A DNA stretch of 36,070 nt from Sulfurovum sp. (GCA_003978395.1 QNZV01000114.1:1-36070), one strand, 5' to 3'; positions 7,681 to 16,321 are shown, counted from the first letter of the stretch. Numbers and translations: made by a program. Notes: generated by a model not told the origin, from the letters alone.

Positions 7681-9951
7681 TTACTCTCCTCTAACATCAG
7701 AGAATGTTGTTCCTTCGTTATATTCAATCCCTGTATTTAATTGACTAACATCAATAGAATTTTTTTGTTTAAGTCTCTCCATGATAGAGTCACTTCTTAC
7801 ATAATCACTCTCTGAAGTATAAGCTTCTTCTCTGTACTGTGGCTGAGGAGTCTCTTGAACTATTGATTCAACTATTGGTATATATCTCTCTTGTGTTGTT
7901 ATCGCCCCTTGATTATTATAATTTTGGGTGGATATATTCTCTCTTTGGGTAGAAGGAAAACCAACAGGTAGAGATTCTTCATCATCAAAATTTATATTTT
8001 TATTTGATGGAGAGTTAAAAGTTACATGACCTTTTTTAGAAGTACCTTTAACTCTATCTTCTAGCTCTTCAAATATAATTTTATTGTATTGTTGTTGAAC
8101 AGACTCCAACTCATCCAAATGTTGACGTAGACTGCTTAAATCAGAACTCTTTTTGATAATATAGGGAGTTATATAGATAACAACATTTACTTTAGAACCT
8201 GAATTACCCTTGGAAGTAAAGAGCCGTCCAATAATCGGAATATCTCCAAGTATAGGAATTTTACTAATAGATTTACCATCAGAACTTTTGATTAACCCAC
8301 CTAAAATAATGGTTTCAGCATGATTAACTATCGCAGTTGTTTTAACTGATCTCTTTGTGGTAGTAGGTCTATCTGCCGAAGTTCCTGAACCAGGTAAAAT
8401 ATCTTCAATTGTCGTTTCTATCTCTAAAGAGACTTTATTATTTGAGGAAAGTCTTGGTTTCACTTTTAGTGTAATACCAATATCTTCACGTGAATAGTTA
8501 TTGATAACACTTGATGCACCTTGCGTACTCTGTTGAGCTTGTGTTAGTATAGATTGAGTACGTCCTACGTAGATACTAGACTCTTTATTATTGGTTGAAA
8601 GAACAGAGGGTTTAGATAGAATCTGTGCCGCACCATTTTGTTTTAGTAAATCTAATTGAGCCCCTAATGAGAAAACTTTAGATATACCTTTACCAAATTC
8701 AAAAGCTCTTTCATTTGTAGTATATGCGTTTCCATTCTGATCAATTTGGGTTGTTGAATTGTTAAGAAAACCTAATAATGAACTTGAGAGTGCTAAAGGA
8801 GAAGCACCAGCATTGGCTGCTATTGAGAAGAGTCCATTTGATGTAATAGAGCCTCCATTAAACCCATACTTCAGTCCAATATTTTCAGCTAAATTGGTAT
8901 TTACCTCTACTATTTTTGCTTGAATATAGACTTGTGCTTTCTCCACATCAAGTTTTTTGACGGTATCGTAAATATTTTGATACTGTTCTGCATTTGCCAA
9001 GACAATTAAAGCATTTCTTTCTATATCCGAAGCAATAACAGCTTTAGGTATAGGTTTACCACCTTTACCGATAGGTGCACCTGGTGCAAGATTTGATGCT
9101 CCTGTCATTTGAGGTACAATTTTAGTAAGAATTTTTTCCATATCTTCAACGTTAGAGTTTTCTAATGGAATAACATGCATCTTCTGAATGTTACTCTCTC
9201 CTTTTAAATCTAACTGTTGAATATAGCGTTCTATTTGTCGAATATTACTTACTTTTCCTACTAATATAATAGCATTAGAACCAATATCTTGCATTACAGA
9301 AATTTTTTCTGAAATAATATCTTGGGGAAAAAGAGCTTTTGACATACTTTGGATATTAGAAAAAATATCTTTTACTCTGGCATTCTGTAAATGAATAATT
9401 TTAGTCTGTTTTGATTGTTTGTTCTCAATCTTATCAATCAATGCTTTTACTGATTTTAGGGTATGTGGATAAGCCGTAATTGCTAAAAGGTTATTCTTTT
9501 TAAAAGATATTATTTTTGCACTTTTATGCAAAAGGGGTTTTATTTTAGTACGAATAACAGCTGCATTCACATTAGAGAGTTGAAAAACAACGGTTCTCAT
9601 TGTACCATCTCCCGTTCCAATATTTGAACTTACAGGCACACCTTCTCCAGCTGCTATAACACTTTTAACAACAATATAATAACTACCTTTATTGACTAAA
9701 GTCATTCTTTTAGTCTCTAAAATAGCTGTTGCTAATGGTATTAATTCAGATTTTTCAATTGGTGTATTAGAGACAAAGTTTATTTTTCCTTTAATCTCTC
9801 CATCTATTAAAATATTTTTACCTGTAACTTTTGCAACCATTTTAATAAAATCACTAATATTTAAATTATTAAACTTTAAATCGACCTTTTCTGCATGGAC
9901 TTGCATACTTAGTGCAAAAATTAATCCTAATGCTAATTTATTGAATTTCAT
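7681..9951 (-). CDS. gspD: T2SS outer-membrane secretin GspD
   Basis: A 756-residue secretin forming the outer-membrane channel. A Sec signal peptide covers about residues 1-20 (cut after MQVHA). An N0 domain follows (FNNLNISDFIKMVAKVTGKN), then N1-N3 repeats with the typical LQNARVKDI and NALIV elements, and then the secretin barrel domain with VQIDQ-like elements, SKPSVLSTNNKESSIYVG, VKPRLS and HAETIILGGLI. The C-terminal about 130 residues are hydrophilic and low in complexity. The start overlaps the gspC stop by 14 bases, so the two are translationally coupled. No pilotin-type lipoprotein is encoded nearby. Confidence 0.93.
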   Translation of the reverse strand: MKFNKLALGLIFALSMQVHAEKVDLKFNNLNISDFIKMVAKVTGKNILIDGEIKGKINFVSNTPIEKSELIPLATAILETKRMTLVNKGSYYIVVKSVIAAGEGVPVSSNIGTGDGTMRTVVFQLSNVNAAVIRTKIKPLLHKSAKIISFKKNNLLAITAYPHTLKSVKALIDKIENKQSKQTKIIHLQNARVKDIFSNIQSMSKALFPQDIISEKISVMQDIGSNAIILVGKVSNIRQIERYIQQLDLKGESNIQKMHVIPLENSNVEDMEKILTKIVPQMTGASNLAPGAPIGKGGKPIPKAVIASDIERNALIVLANAEQYQNIYDTVKKLDVEKAQVYIQAKIVEVNTNLAENIGLKYGFNGGSITSNGLFSIAANAGASPLALSSSLLGFLNNSTTQIDQNGNAYTTNERAFEFGKGISKVFSLGAQLDLLKQNGAAQILSKPSVLSTNNKESSIYVGRTQSILTQAQQSTQGASSVINNYSREDIGITLKVKPRLSSNNKVSLEIETTIEDILPGSGTSADRPTTTKRSVKTTAIVNHAETIILGGLIKSSDGKSISKIPILGDIPIIGRLFTSKGNSGSKVNVVIYITPYIIKKSSDLSSLRQHLDELESVQQQYNKIIFEELEDRVKGTSKKGHVTFNSPSNKNINFDDEESLPVGFPSTQRENISTQNYNNQGAITTQERYIPIVESIVQETPQPQYREEAYTSESDYVRSDSIMERLKQKNSIDVSQLNTGIEYNEGTTFSDVRGE

Positions 9952-10774
9952 ACTCTATATCCTCACTTTTACCATTTCTCTCAACGGTTAATGTTAAATT
10001 TTCTATATTATTTATATCACCATACAGACCCATTACAGCTCCAATATTGTCTAGTTTTTCAGCATTGATTGCTGTTAGTAAATCTCCACGCTTTAATCCA
10101 AGTTTTTCAAAATCACTACCTCGTTTGACATAATTTATTTTAAAACCATTAAGCTTTCCATTAATTTTATTTTCACTAATACCAATATCTTTCCATATCT
10201 TTTTAGGGTTACTAATATAAGATGTTAATAGACTACGGTTAACTACTTTTATTCCATTTTCTTCTTTAATCTCTTTAGTGGAGTTAATTCTAGTAGCTGT
10301 TCGTCTTGGTTGTTTATTCTGTATAATTTGACTACCAATAGTTTTAGTTGCATTAAGTGTCAGTTTAAACTCTTTTGCATTTTTTGTAAATATTGCATAG
10401 TCTGAACCTGCTGAAGTTAGAAGAAAACCATCAATTTTATCCCCTTTAGTCAATACAGATGCCTTTCTATTCTTTTCAACAGTTATAACTAATCTATCTG
10501 ATGCATTATAGAGGGCAATAAGTTTAATCCCTCTCATAGAACTCACTACTCTTTTAGGTGTTTTTCTAACAATAGGTTTAATAGTATTCATTGTATTATT
10601 ACTTAGTCTAACTCTATAGTAGAGTGCTTTTACTTTAACTTTTGAACTAAACTCTTCTCCTGAATTGGGTAAAAACATAAAAGAGAGTGTTGTCCAAACT
10701 ATTTTAACCAATAAAATAATGGACAAGAAAAATATAAGGGTAGAGAAAAGTTTTGGACTAATAATTTGTTTCAT
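9938..10774 (-). CDS. gspC: T2SS inner-membrane connector GspC with PDZ domain
   Basis: A 278-residue protein that links the inner-membrane platform to the secretin. It has a short cytoplasmic N-terminus, one membrane helix (LIFFLSIILLVKIVW), a periplasmic HR-like domain (about 50-130: LIALYNASDRLVITV ... GDKIDGFLL) and a C-terminal PDZ domain (GFKINYVKRGSDFEKLGL through ENLTLTVERNG). I chose the ATG at 10774 because AGGAGAG lies 8 bases upstream; an ATG at 10795 would add 7 residues but lacks such a site. It overlaps the gspN stop by 17 bases and the gspD start by 14, consistent with a coupled operon. Confidence 0.85.
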   Translation of the reverse strand: MKQIISPKLFSTLIFFLSIILLVKIVWTTLSFMFLPNSGEEFSSKVKVKALYYRVRLSNNTMNTIKPIVRKTPKRVVSSMRGIKLIALYNASDRLVITVEKNRKASVLTKGDKIDGFLLTSAGSDYAIFTKNAKEFKLTLNATKTIGSQIIQNKQPRRTATRINSTKEIKEENGIKVVNRSLLTSYISNPKKIWKDIGISENKINGKLNGFKINYVKRGSDFEKLGLKRGDLLTAINAEKLDNIGAVMGLYGDINNIENLTLTVERNGKSEDIEYEIQ

Positions 10775-11276
10775 ATTTCCACTCTCCTGTTTCATCTTTT
10801 TTTAGAAATTTTCTAAAAGTTTTTATATCTTTTGCTACAGGAAATCCAATTAAAATATGTTTATCCATAAAAGCAATATTTCCATCTAATACCCCAAATG
10901 AACCCTCTGCATCTAATTTTATTTTTAGTGGATTATCAATAGAGTATTTAATTTGAACCTTTTCAATGCTTTTGGGTGCAACATTCTGCATCGCTTCATT
11001 TATAATAATATTTTTAACAGTTAAAGTATTATATAAAAAGAAGACATTGAGTTCCAACTCTGAAACTTCTGCCATTTTTGCCCCTTTGACATATACATCT
11101 GCATCTAAAATTTTAACTCCATACCACGTATCTTTTATAGTCTCATTGGAGATAATAATATCACTCTTTTTTAACTCTTTCTCTAAAAGATAGTATAGTT
11201 CTTGTTTGGGAGCAAGTAGCCATAAGAGTAACAGCGATAGAAAAAAACCACCAATGATTCGTTTTACCATTTGCAT
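10758..11276 (-). CDS. gspN: GspN-like T2SS accessory protein
   Basis: A 172-residue protein with one N-terminal membrane helix (IIGGFFLSLLLLWLLAP) and a periplasmic domain rich in beta-strand patterns. The piece around WYGVKILDADVYVKG resembles the repeated strand pattern of GspN/AsmA-like proteins, and the position between gspM and gspC fits. GspN is dispensable in some systems. It is shorter than the usual about 250 residues, so the name rests on context plus weak resemblance. GGAG is 5 bases before the ATG, and the start overlaps the gspM stop by 13 bases. Confidence 0.6.
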   Translation of the reverse strand: MQMVKRIIGGFFLSLLLLWLLAPKQELYYLLEKELKKSDIIISNETIKDTWYGVKILDADVYVKGAKMAEVSELELNVFFLYNTLTVKNIIINEAMQNVAPKSIEKVQIKYSIDNPLKIKLDAEGSFGVLDGNIAFMDKHILIGFPVAKDIKTFRKFLKKDETGEWKYETNY

Positions 11277-11680
11277 GTGAACTCCATTGTAAATTTATTT
11301 TTACTACTCTCTTTTATACGAAGCTTAATAATTTGTATAGGCATATTTAATAATTTATTACTTATCTTATTTAACTCATTGGTATTTAAATTGATATAAG
11401 AGAGTGTTACTTTAGTAGATTTTTTAGAAAAATGCTTTACTTTAGAGGCAGGGACAATTCTTTTAAAAATTTTAACTTTATTGGCTATACCTTTATTTTT
11501 CCACTGCTTTTTATAACTCTCTATCTCAATAATCTCTGAAATCTGTTTTTGGATTAGTGCTTTATTTTCATTTACATAATTCGTTGCAGAGAGTTTATAA
11601 TAAAATGCATAAATTGCAAACATAGCTGTAATAAAAAGAATAATTTCATTCCTATAACGTTGAAGGGTCATCATATTCAT
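11264..11680 (-). CDS. gspM: GspM-like T2SS inner-membrane protein
   Basis: A 138-residue protein with a short cytoplasmic tail, one membrane helix (IILFITAMFAIYAFYY), a coiled-coil-like stretch (NENKALIQKQISEIIEIES) and a small periplasmic domain of alternating strands and helices. This is the layout of GspM and of PilO, which pair with GspL/PilN. It overlaps the gspL stop by 4 bases (ATGA), so the two are coupled. Sequence identity to known GspM is not obvious by eye; the call rests on topology, size and position. Confidence 0.65.
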   Translation of the reverse strand: MNMMTLQRYRNEIILFITAMFAIYAFYYKLSATNYVNENKALIQKQISEIIEIESYKKQWKNKGIANKVKIFKRIVPASKVKHFSKKSTKVTLSYINLNTNELNKISNKLLNMPIQIIKLRIKESSKNKFTMEFTCKW

Positions 11681-12561
11681 AGTGTTTTCTCAACTTTCAA
11701 ATCAAGGGAAGAGCCAATAACTTTAAACTTTTTATTAATAGCATTTTCTTTAATTTGTTGGCTTGTAGTTCTATTTGTCGTTTTAATATTGGCTTGAATT
11801 TTATTTTTATCAATAGTTAGCATTTTGAGTTGACTTTTATTGGATAAAAATTTAGAAATATCCTTGACAGCTTGTCTTTTTTTACGCTCTATTTTGTCAA
11901 TAGGTGCATACTTTTCTAAAATACTTTCACGTGCCAACGAGCTATTATAGCTTGGATTTTCATCTAGTAACTCTATTAATTTTGCATTATCATTAGCAAT
12001 AGAATGTTTAATTCTTTCTGCTTCAAAAATAGATATGCCACCTAATAGACAAAAGATACTACTAAGTAAAATAGTCTCTTTTAAGGAGACATAAGAGTTC
12101 AAAGAAGAACCCATAGTTACTCCACCTTTTAATTTAAGAGTGTTAATGTTCAAGGAGTTATATTCTATATTTGAATCCATAATTTGTATAGGAACAAGTG
12201 TAGCAACCCCATCAATATTTTGTATAATAGTGTACTCATCTAATAAGATTGGATTATCTAATTTGTCAACAACTTGTTGTATAAAATATATTTTTGAAAC
12301 ACGATGTTTCTCTATACCTACACTCTTTAAAAAGAGATCTATCTCCTCAATGTTATACGCAAAAAAGCACCAAAGATTATCACATTTATATACATGATAT
12401 TGGTACTCTTTATTTTGGTCGAGATAGTCATCAAATAGTGACCCTGCAATCTGTTTTGCTTGGTAACTAAATTTTACATCCAACTCTTCACGAATAAACG
12501 TATAAAATTGTGGTGTCAAAATGATGTCAATAGAATTTTCTAGCGATATAATTGGTTTCAT
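11677..12561 (-). CDS. gspL: GspL-like T2SS inner-membrane protein
   Basis: A 294-residue protein that would recruit GspE to the membrane. The N-terminal about 180 residues are cytoplasmic and look like a divergent actin-like domain (IDIILTPQFYTFIREE ... LWCFFAYN). One membrane helix follows (ETILLSSIFCLLGGISIF), then a coiled-coil-like stretch and a small periplasmic domain ending QIKENAINKKFKVIG. I preferred the ATG at 12561 (MKPIISLEN); the longest open frame begins at 12696 but would overlap gspK by 110 bases. No strong ribosome-binding site is seen, so translation may depend on gspK. The call rests on topology and order. Confidence 0.68.
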   Translation of the reverse strand: MKPIISLENSIDIILTPQFYTFIREELDVKFSYQAKQIAGSLFDDYLDQNKEYQYHVYKCDNLWCFFAYNIEEIDLFLKSVGIEKHRVSKIYFIQQVVDKLDNPILLDEYTIIQNIDGVATLVPIQIMDSNIEYNSLNINTLKLKGGVTMGSSLNSYVSLKETILLSSIFCLLGGISIFEAERIKHSIANDNAKLIELLDENPSYNSSLARESILEKYAPIDKIERKKRQAVKDISKFLSNKSQLKMLTIDKNKIQANIKTTNRTTSQQIKENAINKKFKVIGSSLDLKVEKTL

Positions 12562-12586
12562 TTTTTTATGTATTAAGAGTTTAGTA

Positions 12587-13495
12587 TTACTCTTTGCCGT
12601 TAAATTCAAAGTTTGTACTCCTTTCGTCAATATAATTAAAATTAAATTTGTATTGCCCTTCTTTATAGGCATATATTTGTTCACAATGCATTGCATTGAG
12701 TGCTTTTTTTGAATAGATTTTTTTATTTACAGGAGCAACAATAGAGTTATCTTTTAAAAATGAGACTAAAGTACTCTCTCCTACTATCCATGAGTCTGAA
12801 ACAATCTCTATTGGAATTTCAAATGCAAGAGAGATAAACTCTGGTGTCAAGTAAACTCCATCTATTTTTGTTTTAGGATTTACTTCTGTAAATGAAAAAT
12901 AAAGATCCCAAGGAATCAATAAAACTTTTGGGTCATCGTAGAGTAGACGATAATTTGTAATAACTCTATTAAACTGCTGTTGTGATACGATACCTCTTTG
13001 CTGTTTTATTCTAGGAGTATAATCTTGATTCTCACTACTCTCTCCTGTAATCTCTTGAATAATAAGTTGCTCTAACTTATGAGGTTCTTCGATTGAATAC
13101 TGCTCCATAACCATAGATAAAATATCTTTAGCTAAATTTCTCTTTTCTGCATTTTTCCAAATAAAATTTTTATCCAACCAGTTGATTGGTACAGCTTTTA
13201 ATAACGGTGTACAGGTTAAATTTAAATTAAATCCACTTTTTGATTCCATTAAAATAAGAGGAACTTTATATATTAGTTTTAATTTTTCAGAATTATTTTG
13301 TTTCTTAGGAAAAAAACGTTTTAAAATATTTATTGTATTTTTATAGAGTAAATCTCCTTGTATAATAGCTGAAGTTCTTCCAGCATCTTTTTGTACCTTT
13401 TCTAAATAGCTAAACGAAACAGCTATTATAGACATTATTGAAGCAATAACCATTAACGTTATAAAAAGTGCTATGCCTCGTTTTCTTTTATCCAT
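12587..13495 (-). CDS. gspK: GspK-like pseudopilin-tip protein
   Basis: A 302-residue protein with a prepilin-like N-terminus MDKRKRG followed by IALFITLMVIASIMSII. GspK characteristically lacks the Glu at +5 found in other pseudopilins, as here, and is the largest pseudopilin. The large periplasmic domain includes LTPEFISLAFE and WIVGESTLVSFL. It caps the pseudopilus with GspI and GspJ. I chose the ATG at 13495, just before the basic leader; an upstream ATG at 13537 would add 14 residues and destroy the leader. It is the first gene of the minus-strand run and diverges from gspG across 63 bp. Confidence 0.82.
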   Translation of the reverse strand: MDKRKRGIALFITLMVIASIMSIIAVSFSYLEKVQKDAGRTSAIIQGDLLYKNTINILKRFFPKKQNNSEKLKLIYKVPLILMESKSGFNLNLTCTPLLKAVPINWLDKNFIWKNAEKRNLAKDILSMVMEQYSIEEPHKLEQLIIQEITGESSENQDYTPRIKQQRGIVSQQQFNRVITNYRLLYDDPKVLLIPWDLYFSFTEVNPKTKIDGVYLTPEFISLAFEIPIEIVSDSWIVGESTLVSFLKDNSIVAPVNKKIYSKKALNAMHCEQIYAYKEGQYKFNFNYIDERSTNFEFNGKE

Positions 13496-13526
13496 AATAA
13501 AGCTCAATTCAAGTAAAATTTGCATC

Positions 13527-13532
13527 ATTATA
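13527..13532 (-). promoter_or_regulatory. Candidate -10 box for the gspK-L-M-N-C-D-E-J run
   Basis: TATAAT on the minus strand, 32 bases upstream of the gspK ATG, in the 63-bp divergent gap. The same gap must also hold the gspG promoter on the plus strand, for which no clear box is seen, so the two runs may be regulated together. Confidence 0.4.
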
Positions 13533-13558
13533 ACCAATTTAAACTAAGGATTTTAATT

Positions 13559-14074
13559 ATGGATAACCATATAAAGCTAAAAATAGAAAAAAGAATAGAA
13601 TTAAAACAAACTGAAGAATATAATCTAACTATCAAAACTAATCGTACACAGGAAACAACAGTAAAAAAAGCTTTTTCACTACTAGAGTTGCTTGTTGTTA
13701 TTTTGATTCTTGGTATTTTAGCCGCAGCTGTTGTTCCTAAAGTTGTTGGAGCAGGAGATAAAGCAAAAGTAGATTTAGTTTGTGTCAATATGAAAGGTGC
13801 AGCCAATGCACTTAAAATGTTCAAAATGGATAATGGAATGTATCCTGAAACAGAAGAGGGATTTAAAGCATTACAATCAAATCCAGACGCTGATAAATAT
13901 ACAAATTATGCATCATCAGCATATTTAGAAAATTTTCCAAAAGACTCATGGGGTGCTAAAATGATATATATTAAAAAAGGAAATAAATTTGATATTATCT
14001 CCTATGGTGCTGATAGAAAAGAGGGTGGTTCTGATGAGTATGCTGATATAAAATATTCAGGCTGTAATAAATAG
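13559..14074 (+). CDS. gspG: Major pseudopilin GspG with an unusually long leader
   Basis: The main subunit of the T2SS pseudopilus, 171 residues from the ATG at 13559 (AAGGA is 7 bases upstream). The prepilin motif KKA|FSLLELLVVILILGILAAAVVP starts at residue 36, so the leader before the cut is 38 residues instead of the usual 5-10; no ATG, GTG or TTG lies closer. The -1 residue is Ala, not Gly. The mature part shows MKGAANALKMFKMDNGMYPETEEG and a C-terminal YGADRKEGGSDEYADI, matching the calcium-binding loop of GspG. A Cys lies near the C-terminus (SGCNK) and another in DLVCVN. It leads the plus-strand pseudopilin run and diverges from gspK. Confidence 0.92.
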   Translation: MDNHIKLKIEKRIELKQTEEYNLTIKTNRTQETTVKKAFSLLELLVVILILGILAAAVVPKVVGAGDKAKVDLVCVNMKGAANALKMFKMDNGMYPETEEGFKALQSNPDADKYTNYASSAYLENFPKDSWGAKMIYIKKGNKFDIISYGADRKEGGSDEYADIKYSGCNK

Positions 14075-14076
14075 AT

Positions 14077-14613
14077 ATGCAAAAAACAAGACGTTCAGGA
14101 TTTTCTCTGTTAGAACTTATTGTCGTCGTAATGATTGTCTCATTGGTCGGTTTTTTGGTATTTTCTTCTGCTATTAAAGAGCAGAAGAAGCCAAAAGTAT
14201 TGGACCCAACTACTCTTCAAAAAACATTTCGTAACTCATTTCAAGGTCAAGGTGATGTGGAACTCTTTTGTATAAATAAGTGTCAACAGTGCTACGTTAT
14301 TAAAAATAAAGAGATAAATGAGTATAACGGTAGTATTGATTTTGGAAAAGATGTAGAGGTTCATTTACTAGACAATGATAACCATTTAGTTCAGATAGAT
14401 GAAATAGGACGAATTAAAGACAAAAAGATTTGTCTTCGTTATCATCTTTATCCAAATGGAAGTACAACACAAATGATTATTACAAATAACCAAGGTGTCT
14501 ATTATTTGCCCAGTTATTTTGGAGAAGCAAAAAAAGTAAACGACATCGAAGAAGCAAAAGAGTTATGGATAAAAGATGAATATAATCTAAGAGATAGTGG
14601 TTCTTATTATTAA
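14077..14613 (+). CDS. gspH: GspH-like minor pseudopilin with a cysteine cluster
   Basis: A 178-residue pseudopilin: leader MQKTRRSG, cut after Gly, then FSLLELIVVVMIVSLVGF with Glu at +5. It starts 2 bases after the gspG stop, so it is surely cotranscribed. The periplasmic domain has an unusual C65-x3-C69-x2-C72 cluster (CINKCQQC) and a further C119. The H assignment comes from order (G-H-I) and size. Confidence 0.72.
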   Translation: MQKTRRSGFSLLELIVVVMIVSLVGFLVFSSAIKEQKKPKVLDPTTLQKTFRNSFQGQGDVELFCINKCQQCYVIKNKEINEYNGSIDFGKDVEVHLLDNDNHLVQIDEIGRIKDKKICLRYHLYPNGSTTQMIITNNQGVYYLPSYFGEAKKVNDIEEAKELWIKDEYNLRDSGSYY

Positions 14614-14622
14614 GGAGAAAAG

Positions 14623-15027
14623 ATGAATAAAAAAGCATTTACCCTCATAGAAGTAATTATGTCGGTTATTATTGTCTCTATTGTAGTTATGGGTGCAATG
14701 CAAATTCAAGAGCAAAATTCAGATATGGCAAGCTACCTTTTAAAACGTGGTAACTCAGAATTGGATAATGCTCTTTTTTTAACAGATAAAGTACAACGTT
14801 ACTCAAAAGATAAAAAGAACGCTTATGATATGCTAGTAGATGAGTTCTCTATTAAAGATTTTGATAGTAGAGATATTCTCAAAAAGATAGAGAAAAAGAT
14901 AAATACAACAGAACCACAAGCTATTCCTATTGGTGGAACAGAAGATGAACAACCAATGTTTGTTTTTTATTCTAGTGAAATATTACTAAATGGAGATTAC
15001 CCTGCACGATATTATACATTTAAGTAA
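14623..15027 (+). CDS. gspI: GspI-like minor pseudopilin
   Basis: A 134-residue protein with leader MNKKA, then FTLIEVIMSVIIVSIVVMGAM; Glu is at +5 and the cut follows Ala. A short periplasmic domain follows, in keeping with the small size of GspI. AAGGAG is 6 bases before the ATG and the gap to gspH is 9 bases, so the three pseudopilin genes form one operon. The stop is only 4 bases from the stop of convergent ribE, with no hairpin between. Confidence 0.72.
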   Translation: MNKKAFTLIEVIMSVIIVSIVVMGAMQIQEQNSDMASYLLKRGNSELDNALFLTDKVQRYSKDKKNAYDMLVDEFSIKDFDSRDILKKIEKKINTTEPQAIPIGGTEDEQPMFVFYSSEILLNGDYPARYYTFK

Positions 15028-15031
15028 ATTT

Positions 15032-15649
15032 TTAATAACTCATCTGTATATTATCCACATCGCCCCATGACATACTTTTACGTTTGCTTCTATGTTGTAA
15101 AATATGGTCAATATATCGTGCAAAAACATCGGTTTCTATATTGAGCTTTGTTCCTACGACATAGTCACACATAAGTGTCTCTCTGAGTGTATGAGGAATA
15201 ATAGTTAGTCTAAAAGAGTTCTTATTCACATCATTAACCGTTAGAGATATACCATCAATGGTAATAGAGCCTTTAGGGATAATATGAGTTATATATTTCT
15301 CATCTACCTTTATAATAAAATCCGTAGCATTCTCCAACGCTATAATACTCTCAACCACGCCCACACAATCAACATGACCTTGAACAATATGCCCTTCAAA
15401 ACGGTCACTCATCTGCATAGCAGGTTCGATATGTACTTTTCCTGAGAGTTTAGATTCATCAATAATCGAACGTGTTTCATCGGCTAATTCCAAATCAAAA
15501 CCATCGTCATTGACCTGAATAACTGTTAAACAGACACCATTGATAGCGATACTATCGCCTAAACCAGCTTGGTATTTTGATTGGATAGTTAATATATTAT
15601 TTGAATAGTTTTTAACAGTGGCGATTTCTCTTATTAGACCTGTGAACAT
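15032..15649 (-). CDS. ribE: Riboflavin synthase, alpha chain
   Basis: Makes riboflavin from two molecules of 6,7-dimethyl-8-ribityllumazine in the cytoplasm. The 205-residue protein has the usual two lumazine-binding repeats. The first begins MFTGLIREI and contains GDSIAINGVCLTV at about 31-43; the second contains IPKGSITIDGISLTVNDV at about 127-144. GHIVQGHVDCVG and the TLRETL segment are also typical. The C-terminal tail HRSKRKSMSWGD is a little longer than in many homologues. No other riboflavin genes are adjacent. Confidence 0.95.
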   Translation of the reverse strand: MFTGLIREIATVKNYSNNILTIQSKYQAGLGDSIAINGVCLTVIQVNDDGFDLELADETRSIIDESKLSGKVHIEPAMQMSDRFEGHIVQGHVDCVGVVESIIALENATDFIIKVDEKYITHIIPKGSITIDGISLTVNDVNKNSFRLTIIPHTLRETLMCDYVVGTKLNIETDVFARYIDHILQHRSKRKSMSWGDVDNIQMSY

Positions 15650-15707
15650 AAATCTCCTAATTAATTGATATAGTAATTTTAGATTATAGCTAAATCATGA
15701 TATTTTT

Positions 15708-16199
15708 TTAATCTTTAACTCGATAAGTTACAATTTTTTTAACCGTCGCTTCTGAACAGAAGAACATCGCTTCAAAAATAGGGTTTAGCTTTACAGTTGT
15801 CTCATCTACTGTTTCAAATACTTTAAAATCAAAACCCTCGCCATCATCTCTAAAGTTTGGGCGTACTGAAAATGTAATTGGACTTAGAGTTCGAATAAGG
15901 TTTAAAATACGTTTATACTCTTTTCCCTCTTTATCAATTAAGAGGTTTGAGCGTTTTTCATTTCTAATTTTTTCAATAAGTTGCACTTTGTCATTAAAAA
16001 TTGTCTTTCCCCATCGTATATTTCCAAATTCAAATAAAAAGTCTTGATGAGGAGTACAAAGAGGCTCTTTGGTTGCAGAACGAAGAGCATGGATAAGTTG
16101 AAGAAAAAAGTTTACACCACCATAATTATTTGCACAGGTAAGTAAAAGGGTATGATAGTGGGCTTTCTCACTGTCACTTAGATTGTTAAAGTCACACAT
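15708..16199 (-). CDS. Conserved-looking protein of unknown function
   Basis: I do not recognise the family. From the ATG at 16199 (AGGAAG just upstream) it has 163 residues; an in-frame ATG at 16280 would give 190 but has no ribosome-binding site. It is soluble, with no signal peptide or membrane segment. Visible features include SEKAHYHTLLLTCANNYGGVNFF near the N-terminus, several conserved-looking aromatics (FEFGNIRWGK), and SPITFSVRPNFRDDGEGFDFKVFE in the second half. The C-terminus contains MFFCSEATVKK. It is single and divergent from the next operon. Confidence 0.65.
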   Translation of the reverse strand: MCDFNNLSDSEKAHYHTLLLTCANNYGGVNFFLQLIHALRSATKEPLCTPHQDFLFEFGNIRWGKTIFNDKVQLIEKIRNEKRSNLLIDKEGKEYKRILNLIRTLSPITFSVRPNFRDDGEGFDFKVFETVDETTVKLNPIFEAMFFCSEATVKKIVTYRVKD

Positions 16200-16321
16200 A
16201 GACTTCCTTTGTATATAAAGTATGGAATTATACTGAATTGATTTAAATTTTTCTTCTATTTTCTCAAAATTGACAATCATTCGATTTTTAATATAATATT
16301 AATACTTAATATATTTTTAAG

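Noticed and set aside
12562..12696. N-terminal extension of gspL
   Set aside because: It would overlap gspK by 110 bases, and the extra residues match no GspL feature.
4963..15027. Whole locus as a type IV pilus or competence system
   Set aside because: The presence of a GspC-like PDZ protein, GspK-, GspL- and GspM-like proteins and a GspG calcium loop, with no PilT or PilQ-type genes, fits T2SS better.
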